DNA of 60,954 bases, from positions 64,552-125,505 of the forward strand of contig DINI01000010.1 in the NCBI GenBank assembly GCA_002426755.1, in the 5' to 3' direction. The DNA comes from Flavobacteriaceae bacterium UBA5544 (GTDB lineage Bacteria; Bacteroidota; Bacteroidia; Flavobacteriales; Flavobacteriaceae). Position numbers and translations under genes: made by a program. This document shows positions 14,853-22,912 of this stretch, piece after piece; the first letter of the stretch is position 1; each line of letters begins with the position of its first letter. Below the pieces are notes generated by a model, which saw nothing but the letters and a program-made list of their open reading frames with translations, did not search any database and was not told where the DNA came from.

Positions 14853-16799
14853 ATGAATGCTATGAAAACAATTTTACGCAGTTTTTTTTTACTGACAACA
14901 CTCTATTCCTTTGGACAAGATTACGATACGTCCTTTAACTCCATTAGGGAAGCAGAAGCAAAGGCAGCTTTAAATAGAATGGAGTTTAGGGCTAATCCCA
15001 ATACCGGGAATTATGATGTAAAATACCATCGCTTGCAACTAAATGTCAATCCGACACAAGCACAAATAAGTGGTGATGTGACAACCTATTTTGAAGCGAA
15101 ATCTCCTATAAGTCAAATTACATTTGATTTGGCAGATAACATGTCGGTATCACAAGTGCTGCAAAGAGGAAATCCGCTGACCTATTCACAAAATTCTAAT
15201 GATGAACTCGTCATCACTTTACCAACAGTACAAAATACGGGCGTTCTGGATTCTTTGACCATTAGTTATTCTGGCAACCCTGTGAGTTCTGGGTTTGGTT
15301 CGTTTGAAGTCAACACACACAACGGAAAACCAATTCTCTGGACATTATCGGAGCCTTATGGCGCCAAAGGGTGGTGGCCTTGCAAACAAGATTTAATAGA
15401 TAAGGTGAACGAAATTGATATGTACATCACCACACCACAGTTCAATCCTGATGGTGACGAATATGTGGCTGTATCCAATGGTTTAGAAATAGAACAAGAG
15501 ATTAATGGCACTAACAAAACTACACATTACAGGCACCAATACCCTATTCCTGCATATCTCATTGCGATAGCAGTTACCAACTATGCTGTGTATTCGCACC
15601 CAGTACCAAATAATGGTAACCCTTTTGAGGTAGTGAATTATGTATATCCCGAAAATTTGGCAAGTGCCCAAAACAGTACGCCTGTAACGGTTGATATTAT
15701 CAATCTATATTCAAGTTTATTTGAAGAATATCCGTATGCCAATGAAAAATATGGTCATGCGCAGTTTGGTTGGGGTGGAGGCATGGAGCATACAACAGTC
15801 TCTTTTATGGGAAGCTTTGGTCGAGGATTGATTGCTCATGAGTTGGCACACCAATGGTTTGGTGATAAAGTTACTTGTGGTAGCTGGAAGGACATTTGGC
15901 TCAATGAAGGATTTGCGACGTATCTGTCTGGTCTCACCGTCGAAAACTTGGACGGAAACAATGCATTCAGGACATGGAAGCAACAAACAATCGGCAATAT
16001 TACTTCACAGCCCAATGGAGCAGTGTACTTGTCCGATACCGATACTTTAAGCGTCAGTCGTATCTTTAATGGTCGATTGTCATACGACAAAGGTTCAATG
16101 GTGCTGCATATGTTGAGAAAAAAACTGGGAGATGCTACCTTTTTTCAAGGGATGCAAAATTATTTAAGTGACACCAACCATGCCTATGCCTATGCTAAAA
16201 GTGAAGACTACATTGGTATTATGGAAAGCACAAGTGGAGAAGACTTAACAGAATTTTTCAATGATTGGCTTTATAATCAAGGATACCCAACTTATGCCAT
16301 ACAATGGAATCAACCTAGTGCTACCGAACTTAAAATAAGGATTTCGCAAACCCAAAGCAATACGTCCGTTTCCTTTTTTGAAGTGCCCGTGCCATTGCGC
16401 ATTATTGGAACACAGGGTGAGGTGATGGATATGGTCCTCGATAATACAATCAACCAAGAACTTTTTACACGGACAGTTAATTTTACGGTAAGTGATGTGA
16501 TATTCGACCCAGAATCCGATATCATTTCCAAAAATAGCACCGTAGAGTTGAACATCAATGAACAAGATTTGGAACTGCCTTTTGTGATGTTTCCAAACCC
16601 TGCTTCACAAAACGTTTATATTCAAAAACCTGAAAGCATGCAAATCACCGAGGTACGCATTTACAACGCGCTTGGGCAATTGTTGAGCAAAAGACCTTAT
16701 GCTTCGGTAATGGACGTTTCATCCTTTTCCACAGGCATGCTGTTTGTGCAGTTTCAAACCAACACGGGCACCATTACTAAATCATTGTTAAAAAATTAG
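14853..16799 (+). CDS. M1 family zinc aminopeptidase with T9SS C-terminal sorting domain
   Basis: A 648-residue exported peptidase. A signal peptide covers about residues 4-21 (TTLYSFGQ); an ATG at 14862 (residue 4) is an equally good start. The M1 catalytic domain has the substrate-binding motif GGGMEH (308-313), the zinc motif HELAHQW (His329, Glu330, His333) and the third ligand in NEGFATY (Glu352). The last 75 or so residues (from FPNPASQNVYIQ) form a type A T9SS sorting domain, ending in the usual KSLLKN-like tail. The protein is therefore moved across the outer membrane by T9SS and released or attached at the surface, where it trims peptides. Confidence 0.92.
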   Translation: MNAMKTILRSFFLLTTLYSFGQDYDTSFNSIREAEAKAALNRMEFRANPNTGNYDVKYHRLQLNVNPTQAQISGDVTTYFEAKSPISQITFDLADNMSVSQVLQRGNPLTYSQNSNDELVITLPTVQNTGVLDSLTISYSGNPVSSGFGSFEVNTHNGKPILWTLSEPYGAKGWWPCKQDLIDKVNEIDMYITTPQFNPDGDEYVAVSNGLEIEQEINGTNKTTHYRHQYPIPAYLIAIAVTNYAVYSHPVPNNGNPFEVVNYVYPENLASAQNSTPVTVDIINLYSSLFEEYPYANEKYGHAQFGWGGGMEHTTVSFMGSFGRGLIAHELAHQWFGDKVTCGSWKDIWLNEGFATYLSGLTVENLDGNNAFRTWKQQTIGNITSQPNGAVYLSDTDTLSVSRIFNGRLSYDKGSMVLHMLRKKLGDATFFQGMQNYLSDTNHAYAYAKSEDYIGIMESTSGEDLTEFFNDWLYNQGYPTYAIQWNQPSATELKIRISQTQSNTSVSFFEVPVPLRIIGTQGEVMDMVLDNTINQELFTRTVNFTVSDVIFDPESDIISKNSTVELNINEQDLELPFVMFPNPASQNVYIQKPESMQITEVRIYNALGQLLSKRPYASVMDVSSFSTGMLFVQFQTNTGTITKSLLKN

Positions 16800-16840
16800 C
16801 TATTACTTTGGCAAATGTTTTCTAACTGATGCTAAAACAC

Positions 16841-16848
16841 TACTTTTG
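16841..16848 (+). promoter_or_regulatory. Bacteroidota -7 element for rseP
   Basis: TACTTTTG matches TAnnTTTG and lies 29 bases before the rseP start codon. No TTG at the usual spacing was found upstream. Confidence 0.45.
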
Positions 16849-16877
16849 CAGCTTATAATTTTTTTGATTAGAGATAC

Positions 16878-18218
16878 ATGGAGTTTGTTATAAAAATTTC
16901 TCAATTTTTATTGAGTCTTTCGCTGTTGATTGTCCTTCACGAATTGGGGCATTTCATCCCAGCGAAACTATTTAAAACGCGCGTAGAAAAGTTCTATCTG
17001 TTTTTTGATATAAAATATTCATTGTTCAAAAAGAAAATTGGTGAAACCGTTTACGGTATTGGCTGGTTGCCTCTTGGGGGATATGTCAAAATATCAGGTA
17101 TGATTGATGAGAGCATGGATAAGGAACAAATGGCGCAACCGCCGCAGCCGTGGGAGTTTCGTTCCAAACCTACTTGGCAACGACTCATCATCATGTTGGG
17201 TGGCGTAACAGTCAATTTTATTTTGGCTTATGTCATTTATGTGTTCGCTTCATTTGCTTATGGTGATATCGATATCAAAGCCGATAGCATTAAGGATGGA
17301 TATTATGTTTCTAATCCAATTTTAACGAATTTAGGAATCCAAACAGGCGATAATGTTGTGGCAATCAATGATAAAAAGATTGAAAATTATTCCGAAATAC
17401 GCAAAAACCTTATTGAAGCCGAAACCATTACCATTGAAAACGAAAAAGGCACTAAAGTAGTCACTTTACCGCACGATTATCTGGGTAAATTGAGTACGTC
17501 TGATGATCGTACATTCTTCGAACTGCGTTTTCCTTTTGTAGTTGGTGCTGTATCAGATTCTTCCGCAAATAAATCGGCAGATTTAAAACATAAAGACATC
17601 ATTACTTCCATCAATGGCCAACAACTGAAGTATTTCGACCAAATTGGCGACCGATTAAAACCATTGGCAGGAGAAACAGTCAATGTAGAAATCTTGAGAG
17701 ATGGAAAAACATTGGAACGCCAATTAAAGGTGGATAAAGAGGGCAAATTTGGTATTCAGCCTATAGGCAGTTTGAGCGATATCGAAAAGGTTGGATATTA
17801 TGATATTGTTCAAAAAGAATATAGTTTTGGCGAGAGCATAGGAGTTGGTTTTACCAAGTTTACGGGTCAGATTACCTCATATGGCGCACAATTAAAGAAA
17901 ATCTTTACACCAAGTACAGGGGCATACAAAGGTGTAGGTGGTTTTAAAGCCATTTATGACATATTTCCGGATAGTTGGAGCTGGGAGTTCTTTTGGCAAA
18001 TTACAGCGTTCCTATCTATCATGCTAGGAGTGTTGAATCTGTTGCCAATCCCTGCCTTGGACGGTGGTCACGTGATGTTTTTGCTATATGAAATGGTGTC
18101 GGGACGCAAACCGTCAGAAAAGTTTTTGGAGAAAGCACAAATGGTTGGATTTTTCATATTGATTGCCTTGGTATTGTTCGCCAATGGAAACGACATTTTC
18201 AAGGCGGTATTTAAATAA
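16878..18218 (+). CDS. rseP: site-2 intramembrane metalloprotease RseP
   Basis: A 446-residue M50-family protease of the inner membrane. The zinc motif HELGH (21-25) lies in the first membrane helix. PDZ domains occupy about 115-320, with loops such as GIQTGDNVVAIND and KHKDIITSING. The second catalytic motif, NLLPIPALDGGH, is near 387-398, followed by a last membrane helix. RseP cuts anti-sigma factors after a first cleavage and clears signal peptides. An ECF sigma/anti-sigma pair lies 11 kb away, but no link is visible. Length is normal. Confidence 0.94.
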   Translation: MEFVIKISQFLLSLSLLIVLHELGHFIPAKLFKTRVEKFYLFFDIKYSLFKKKIGETVYGIGWLPLGGYVKISGMIDESMDKEQMAQPPQPWEFRSKPTWQRLIIMLGGVTVNFILAYVIYVFASFAYGDIDIKADSIKDGYYVSNPILTNLGIQTGDNVVAINDKKIENYSEIRKNLIEAETITIENEKGTKVVTLPHDYLGKLSTSDDRTFFELRFPFVVGAVSDSSANKSADLKHKDIITSINGQQLKYFDQIGDRLKPLAGETVNVEILRDGKTLERQLKVDKEGKFGIQPIGSLSDIEKVGYYDIVQKEYSFGESIGVGFTKFTGQITSYGAQLKKIFTPSTGAYKGVGGFKAIYDIFPDSWSWEFFWQITAFLSIMLGVLNLLPIPALDGGHVMFLLYEMVSGRKPSEKFLEKAQMVGFFILIALVLFANGNDIFKAVFK

Positions 18219-18239
18219 GTATATTTTTTTAAAATATAT

Positions 18240-18269
18240 TTGTACAAACTAAAAAATACAATATATTTG
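18240..18269 (+). promoter_or_regulatory. promoter of tRNA-Asn (TTG, 19-bp spacer, TATATTTG)
   Basis: TTG at 18240-18242 and TATATTTG at 18262-18269 give the standard Bacteroidota promoter with a 19-base spacer. Transcription would start about 18276, about 20 bases before the tRNA. Confidence 0.65.
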
Positions 18270-18294
18270 CAACCGCAAAAAAGGTTATATACCT

Positions 18295-18368
18295 TCCTCC
18301 TTAGCTCAGTTGGTTAGAGCATCTGACTGTTAATCAGAGGGTCCTTGGTTCGAGCCCAAGAGGAGGAG
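18295..18368 (+). tRNA. tRNA-Asn (anticodon GTT)
   Basis: A 74-base cloverleaf with all four stems: acceptor TCCTCCT (18295-18301) / AGGAGGA (18361-18367), D stem GCTC/GAGC, anticodon stem TCTGA/TCAGA around loop CTGTTAA with anticodon GTT at 18329-18331, and T stem CTTGG/CCAAG around loop TTCGAGC. The discriminator is G. The 3' CCA is not encoded (GCA follows). Confidence 0.97.
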
Positions 18369-18380
18369 CAACTAGAGAGA

Positions 18381-18412
18381 AATCCAACTTATGAAAATAG
18401 GTTGGATTTTTT
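18381..18412 (+). terminator. intrinsic terminator after tRNA-Asn
   Basis: Arms AATCCAAC (18381-18388) and GTTGGATT (18401-18408), a 12-base loop, then a T run. Confidence 0.75.
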
Positions 18413-18869
18413 GGTTTTAGTACCTTTTGGCGAGAAGTTTATCCCGAGCGCAGTTGAGGGAAGCCCAAAAAGGAGAAGCACAGTTAGACAAAGCCATTCA
18501 AGAAATTGAGTGGCTTTTGGTTTTTAAGTTGGGTCGAACCGAACATAAGTCGAGAATTATATGATTATCAAACATCATAATTGCAAAAGTTAAAGAGACT
18601 TTATTTTTACAGATTATTTCATTTTAAACATAAACGGAATTAACTAGATACTACTTTTTGACTAATGATACTTCATATCTAGAGACTTCTTTAAATTTCG
18701 GAAAGAAGTATTTCTGAATAAAACCAAACTGACCTGATTCGGAAATTCAGGTTCCAATCAAATGTTTTGTAATCCAAATTCCTTAATTAATTTTTTATAT
18801 TTATACCTTATTGATTTGTGTAGATGTATGTCAGGACGGGTCATCATAACAAATACTAATTAAGCAAAC
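18413..18869 (+). other. non-coding region between tRNA-Asn and the methyltransferase gene
   Basis: No open frame of gene quality lies in these 457 bases. It contains a segment around 18443-18490 that includes CCCGAGCGCAGTTGAGGGAA, resembling repeat remnants often found between flavobacterial genes. It also holds AGCCCAAAAAGGAGAAGCA (18462-18480), a degenerate copy of the tRNA 3' end (18353-18370). The remainder is A+T-rich DNA. It may mark an old integration site. Confidence 0.4.
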
Positions 18870-19694
18870 ATGAATCTTTTTAAAAAAATCTTCTCAAAAG
18901 CCAGCAATACTTCTGTTAAAAACCATGTGAAACATCCTGTTTCTGATGAAATAGAAACATATTACGACAATCGTACCGATGATTATGTGCGTGACTACGG
19001 AGATATCATTCAGGCCGCAAGACCGGCTTCAGATGAGGAGTTTATAAACTTTCTTGTGGAAAGTATAGGGTTGCAAGAGGGTATGCGACTGCTCGATGCC
19101 GGTTGTGGTGTTTGCGGGCCGGCAATTGGCATAGCCAAATCTAGAAATGTAATCATAGATGGCATAACCATCAGCAAAAAACAAGTAGATGAATCGAGGA
19201 AAAATATAGAAAAAGAAGGACTGTCTGACCGTATTAGACCCATAAAAGGAGATTTTCACAAGCTCCAGGAGTATTATTCACCAGTCAGCTTTGATATCAT
19301 TTATTTCCTAGAAACTCTTGGTTATGCCGAGAACATCCGGACTGTTCTGGAAGGTTCTTTGAAAGTTCTTAAAGCGGGTGGGTACATATACATCAAGGAT
19401 TTCTTTTTGGTTCCTCTTGTAAACAAGGAGCATGAAAAAATCAGGCAACACAGTTTAGAAGAAATACGCAACCAATATCATTATAAAGTTCCGAATCTGA
19501 CAAAACTTATTTCTGAATTAAGATCTCTGGGACTCTATATCGAATATGTCAGAAAACTTGATTTTAAAGAAGATTTTGCAAAAGCTGCTGCCTTCGAAAA
19601 AAATAATGAAGATCATCAAATTTATACAAATGTCATTCACAACGAGTTCCAGCTATTTGAACCTTTAGAGTTAAAGTTTAAAAAACTGCACTGA
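18870..19694 (+). CDS. SAM-dependent class I methyltransferase, substrate unknown
   Basis: A 274-residue soluble protein. Residues about 75-190 form the SAM-binding Rossmann fold, with motif I LLDAGCGVCGP, an acidic loop GDFHKL and the post-motif KAGGYIYIKDFFL. The overall pattern resembles small-molecule methyltransferases of the cyclopropane synthase/sterol C-methyltransferase type, not those acting on DNA or protein. The N-terminal 40 residues are basic and polar. The gene converges with the UbiA-glycosyltransferase-ABC operon, with only 66 bp between the two stops. A shared role in making a lipid-like metabolite is an inference from proximity. Confidence 0.75.
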   Translation: MNLFKKIFSKASNTSVKNHVKHPVSDEIETYYDNRTDDYVRDYGDIIQAARPASDEEFINFLVESIGLQEGMRLLDAGCGVCGPAIGIAKSRNVIIDGITISKKQVDESRKNIEKEGLSDRIRPIKGDFHKLQEYYSPVSFDIIYFLETLGYAENIRTVLEGSLKVLKAGGYIYIKDFFLVPLVNKEHEKIRQHSLEEIRNQYHYKVPNLTKLISELRSLGLYIEYVRKLDFKEDFAKAAAFEKNNEDHQIYTNVIHNEFQLFEPLELKFKKLH

Positions 19695-19760
19695 AAATTT
19701 TGATTAAAAAAGTATCTATTGCGTCAGTACGGTTAAAAAAGCTGTTTTTCTTGAGATGCT

Positions 19761-20732
19761 CTAAACTGTAATACTTTTATATATCAAATAAATACTCTTA
19801 TGGAATAAAAGTAGATGCAGTATCAATAAAATTAGAAATTGTAAATCCTGCAAACCTAAAGTAACGAGAATAGAAACAGGCCAAAACACCTGATAAAACT
19901 CAAACATAAATATTGCGTAGGATTTTCTCCTATGGTTCAATGCTACAATCTCCACATCATGGAGCTTTATCCGTAGCAAAAGATATAATGCATATAATAA
20001 AAAAGCAATACTGCCCATCATCAATTGATACTTTATACAAATGACTACTACAGCTGTTAACTCCAGAGCTACCAAGACCCCACCAATTCTCTTTAGGGTT
20101 TTGTAATTTAAATTCTGAACAACCATGTTTAGGTTGCTTTTAATATCATTGCTTTTGTCATAAAGTTGATGCCACAGAATACCTCGGATTCCACTACAAA
20201 GCGCCCAAACGGACGTAAGCCAAAAAAATAAAGGACCGATTGTTACTTCAAGGAATTTACTGGTAAAAAAAGCGACGAATAAAAAAGGAAACACTTGAGA
20301 GCCCGCAGCATCAGCAAATACCCCGAGCCATTTTCTCTCCTTAAACCTAATCGGATGACATGAATAGAAAACAAATGACAAATATGATAATACATAGGTA
20401 ATCAGTGCAAATATATTATGGCTCATTGCCAGAGTAAAGACCAAACCGCATGAAATGGATACTACAAGCATCAACAACCTTTTTCTGTGGCTCATTGCCT
20501 CCATGAAATTGGTCTTTTGTGCCAATCTATCCTGTTCAATATCTGTGTAATCGTTGATAATGCTTACAAATGAGGCGCCTGCAATTAACGCCCCCATCAC
20601 AAACAGAAGGCAGAATAGTATATCGGTGATATTTTTATCCGAAAATGAAGCTACAAGATAAAACACAACAAGTATAGGAGGTATTTTATATATCCACCAA
20701 TCAGACGCACGAACTTGTTGTACTATTCTCAA
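19761..20732 (-). CDS. UbiA family membrane prenyltransferase
   Basis: A 323-residue polytopic inner-membrane protein with about eight or nine hydrophobic segments. It has the two Asp-rich prenyl-diphosphate/Mg-binding motifs of the UbiA superfamily: NDYTDIEQD (about 65-73) and YDKSNDIKSN (about 190-200). UbiA enzymes attach an isoprenoid or similar chain to an aromatic or sugar acceptor. The start overlaps the stop of the double glycosyltransferase gene by four bases, indicating tight coupling. This context does not resemble menaquinone synthesis, since no other men genes are near, so the acceptor is unknown. Confidence 0.85.
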   Translation of the reverse strand: MRIVQQVRASDWWIYKIPPILVVFYLVASFSDKNITDILFCLLFVMGALIAGASFVSIINDYTDIEQDRLAQKTNFMEAMSHRKRLLMLVVSISCGLVFTLAMSHNIFALITYVLSYLSFVFYSCHPIRFKERKWLGVFADAAGSQVFPFLFVAFFTSKFLEVTIGPLFFWLTSVWALCSGIRGILWHQLYDKSNDIKSNLNMVVQNLNYKTLKRIGGVLVALELTAVVVICIKYQLMMGSIAFLLYALYLLLRIKLHDVEIVALNHRRKSYAIFMFEFYQVFWPVSILVTLGLQDLQFLILLILHLLLFHKSIYLIYKSITV

Positions 20733-22894
20733 AATCTGGAATTAAGCGCTTCTCTTTTCCCCATTCTTTTTAGTCTTGCCCAAAATCGCTTTAAAATAAA
20801 TGAACCAATTTTTTTATTATAAGAGATAGCTTTCATCAGATAGTAAAAAATCTCACGCGTATTTTTGTTTCCATCTTTTTTTAATCGAAAGCAGATATAG
20901 GAAAGATAGTCCTGCGATAATTTTCTTTTTACCTTTTTTGTTTCCTCTTTAGTAAAGTGAGATTTAAAATTGGCCAAGATTTTAGTCATATCATGTACCC
21001 ACAAATCTTCTAAAACTTCATTATGGATTCGTCCGTCATAGATATTATTGCCATCTACCTTTTTGGTCCATAAAACCTCTTTGGTAAATGCAGCCTTGCA
21101 TGACTTCTTAAAAACCATGTTCATGAGTAAAGACCAGTCGTCCGCTATTCTATATTCTGATGACCAGTTAGAGTTAAGACTTGATCTACGAATCAAAAGG
21201 GAGGAAGATGGTGAAGGACATGCAGTAAGGTAAATCTGTCTAAGTTCATCACTATTTAAGATGTAATAAACCGATTTTGGGTCATTTGCTATGGTCTTTC
21301 TTAAAATTTCACATATGGTAAGCCTATCAACAAATTCGTTTTCTTTTGTTTCCTGCATCCAGTTTGCAAAAACGAAATCAAGATCATGGTTTGTAATAAG
21401 TTCCAAACACTTCTCCACAAAGTCTGGCTCCCATATATCATCGGAGTCGAGCGTAGCTATATATTCTCCCCTGGCATGTTTAAGACCTTCATTTCGGGCA
21501 TGTGCCTGCCCTCCATGTTTCAATTTTAGATAGGTCACTTGAGGGTATTTGGTCATCAATTGACTAGTTCCATCTTCTGAACCATCATCGGACACTATCA
21601 CTTGAATGTTTGCGTGGGTTTGGGCCAAAGCACTCTTAATTGCACTTTCAAGAATATGTTCACGGTTATAGGTCGGTATAATTACCGATACAACGCTTTC
21701 AGTATGAGATAAACTCTTATGAACGAGTTTTCCAAAATCCTCTTCAGGTTTCCCAGGGACAAGTTCATTCAGCCTTTGAAAAGCTCTCTTTCCCATCTCA
21801 TGCCACTGTTCTCTTCTTGCCCATGCCTCTTCAAGAGCCATATCCATACCTGCTTCTGATGCTTCACCAACAAACCCAGTTATTCCATGTTCCACAAGTT
21901 CTGCATTACCTCCGGCATTACTCACTATTGCGGTTCTTCCACAAGCCATTGCTTCCAGCAACACCAGTGGAGATCCTTCAAAACGGGAGGGTAAAATTAA
22001 GGCGTGATAATTTAACCAAAGCGTCTCAATATCCTGATTAAAATCGCAGAATTCAACGTTATTGACATTATAATAGCGTTTAAGTTCTTTAAGAGCAGCT
22101 TTATCAATACCCTCTCCCACAAAAGTGACTGTTAAAGGCCTTTGCTTCCACTTTTCTTGAGCTAAAATTTTAATTAATATATCCTGACCCTTATCCAGTA
22201 AAAACATTCGTCCTATACACACTAAACGATACCCTTCCTGGATCGGTGGATAGTCTCTTACAAACCGTTTAACTTTTACAGGATTGTAGATAACACTTGC
22301 ATTTTGAAGCGTAGTACCAAACTGTTCTTGTGTAACTTTTAAATTATGACGAGAAACAAAAAACGATTTTTTGGCATTTATATAAACATTGCGCATCCCT
22401 ACTCTGTCCACATGATATGGCCAGTGAACCTCAACAGCTTTTTGAGAAACTACCATATACGGAATATTGTCTGTGAGGCAGATATAGCCAAAACCTAAAC
22501 CATCAAAATTTATACCCTGCGAAATAATTAGAAGGTCGATATCATTCTTAAATATCATGCCCCGAAACCCCATTTCAGCAAGCTTTAATTTGGTGTTTTC
22601 TGAAGCTAGAATTTCCTTTTTAACGCTTTCCTTAAATGCTTTTGATTTGAACATTCCATCATACCGATTTTCATCGGTATGCATCACTTCTGTTCCTAAG
22701 TCTATTAAATCCGTTAGCTTTACACCAATATCTAGAAGCTTTTTGAATTTTTGATGTTCAAAATTGATTTTTGGCTTACATACAGAAATTTCATATCCAT
22801 AATTCTGTAGGAAAGGAATGGATTGAAACCATAATTCCTCACTTCCTCCCCAATCATCTTCAATGGTTGTTATAATTGCTATTTTTTGTTTCAT
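20729..22894 (-). CDS. double glycosyltransferase: GT4-like N-half, GT2 C-half
   Basis: A 721-residue cytoplasmic protein made of two glycosyltransferases. Residues 1 to about 385 are a GT-B fold enzyme of the GT4 type. It begins IAIITTIEDDWGGSEEL, has the donor-site segment GRMFLLDKGQD and the E(x7)E region FEGSPLVLLEAM, then NAGGNAELVEHGITGFV. Residues about 395-721 are a GT-A family 2 enzyme (VSVIIPTYNRE, SDDGSEDGT, then DSDD as the metal-binding DXD). Two sugars could be added in succession by one chain. It is the middle gene of an ABC-GT-UbiA operon, 18 bp downstream of the ABC gene start-to-stop order. Acceptor and sugars are unknown. Confidence 0.88.
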   Translation of the reverse strand: MKQKIAIITTIEDDWGGSEELWFQSIPFLQNYGYEISVCKPKINFEHQKFKKLLDIGVKLTDLIDLGTEVMHTDENRYDGMFKSKAFKESVKKEILASENTKLKLAEMGFRGMIFKNDIDLLIISQGINFDGLGFGYICLTDNIPYMVVSQKAVEVHWPYHVDRVGMRNVYINAKKSFFVSRHNLKVTQEQFGTTLQNASVIYNPVKVKRFVRDYPPIQEGYRLVCIGRMFLLDKGQDILIKILAQEKWKQRPLTVTFVGEGIDKAALKELKRYYNVNNVEFCDFNQDIETLWLNYHALILPSRFEGSPLVLLEAMACGRTAIVSNAGGNAELVEHGITGFVGEASEAGMDMALEEAWARREQWHEMGKRAFQRLNELVPGKPEEDFGKLVHKSLSHTESVVSVIIPTYNREHILESAIKSALAQTHANIQVIVSDDGSEDGTSQLMTKYPQVTYLKLKHGGQAHARNEGLKHARGEYIATLDSDDIWEPDFVEKCLELITNHDLDFVFANWMQETKENEFVDRLTICEILRKTIANDPKSVYYILNSDELRQIYLTACPSPSSSLLIRRSSLNSNWSSEYRIADDWSLLMNMVFKKSCKAAFTKEVLWTKKVDGNNIYDGRIHNEVLEDLWVHDMTKILANFKSHFTKEETKKVKRKLSQDYLSYICFRLKKDGNKNTREIFYYLMKAISYNKKIGSFILKRFWARLKRMGKREALNSRF

Positions 22895-22912
22895 TTGTTT
22901 AAAATAGAGTCG

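Noticed and set aside
19761..20732. MenA (menaquinone prenyltransferase)
   Set aside because: The UbiA family is broad, and the operon partners (glycosyltransferases, ABC exporter) do not fit quinone synthesis.
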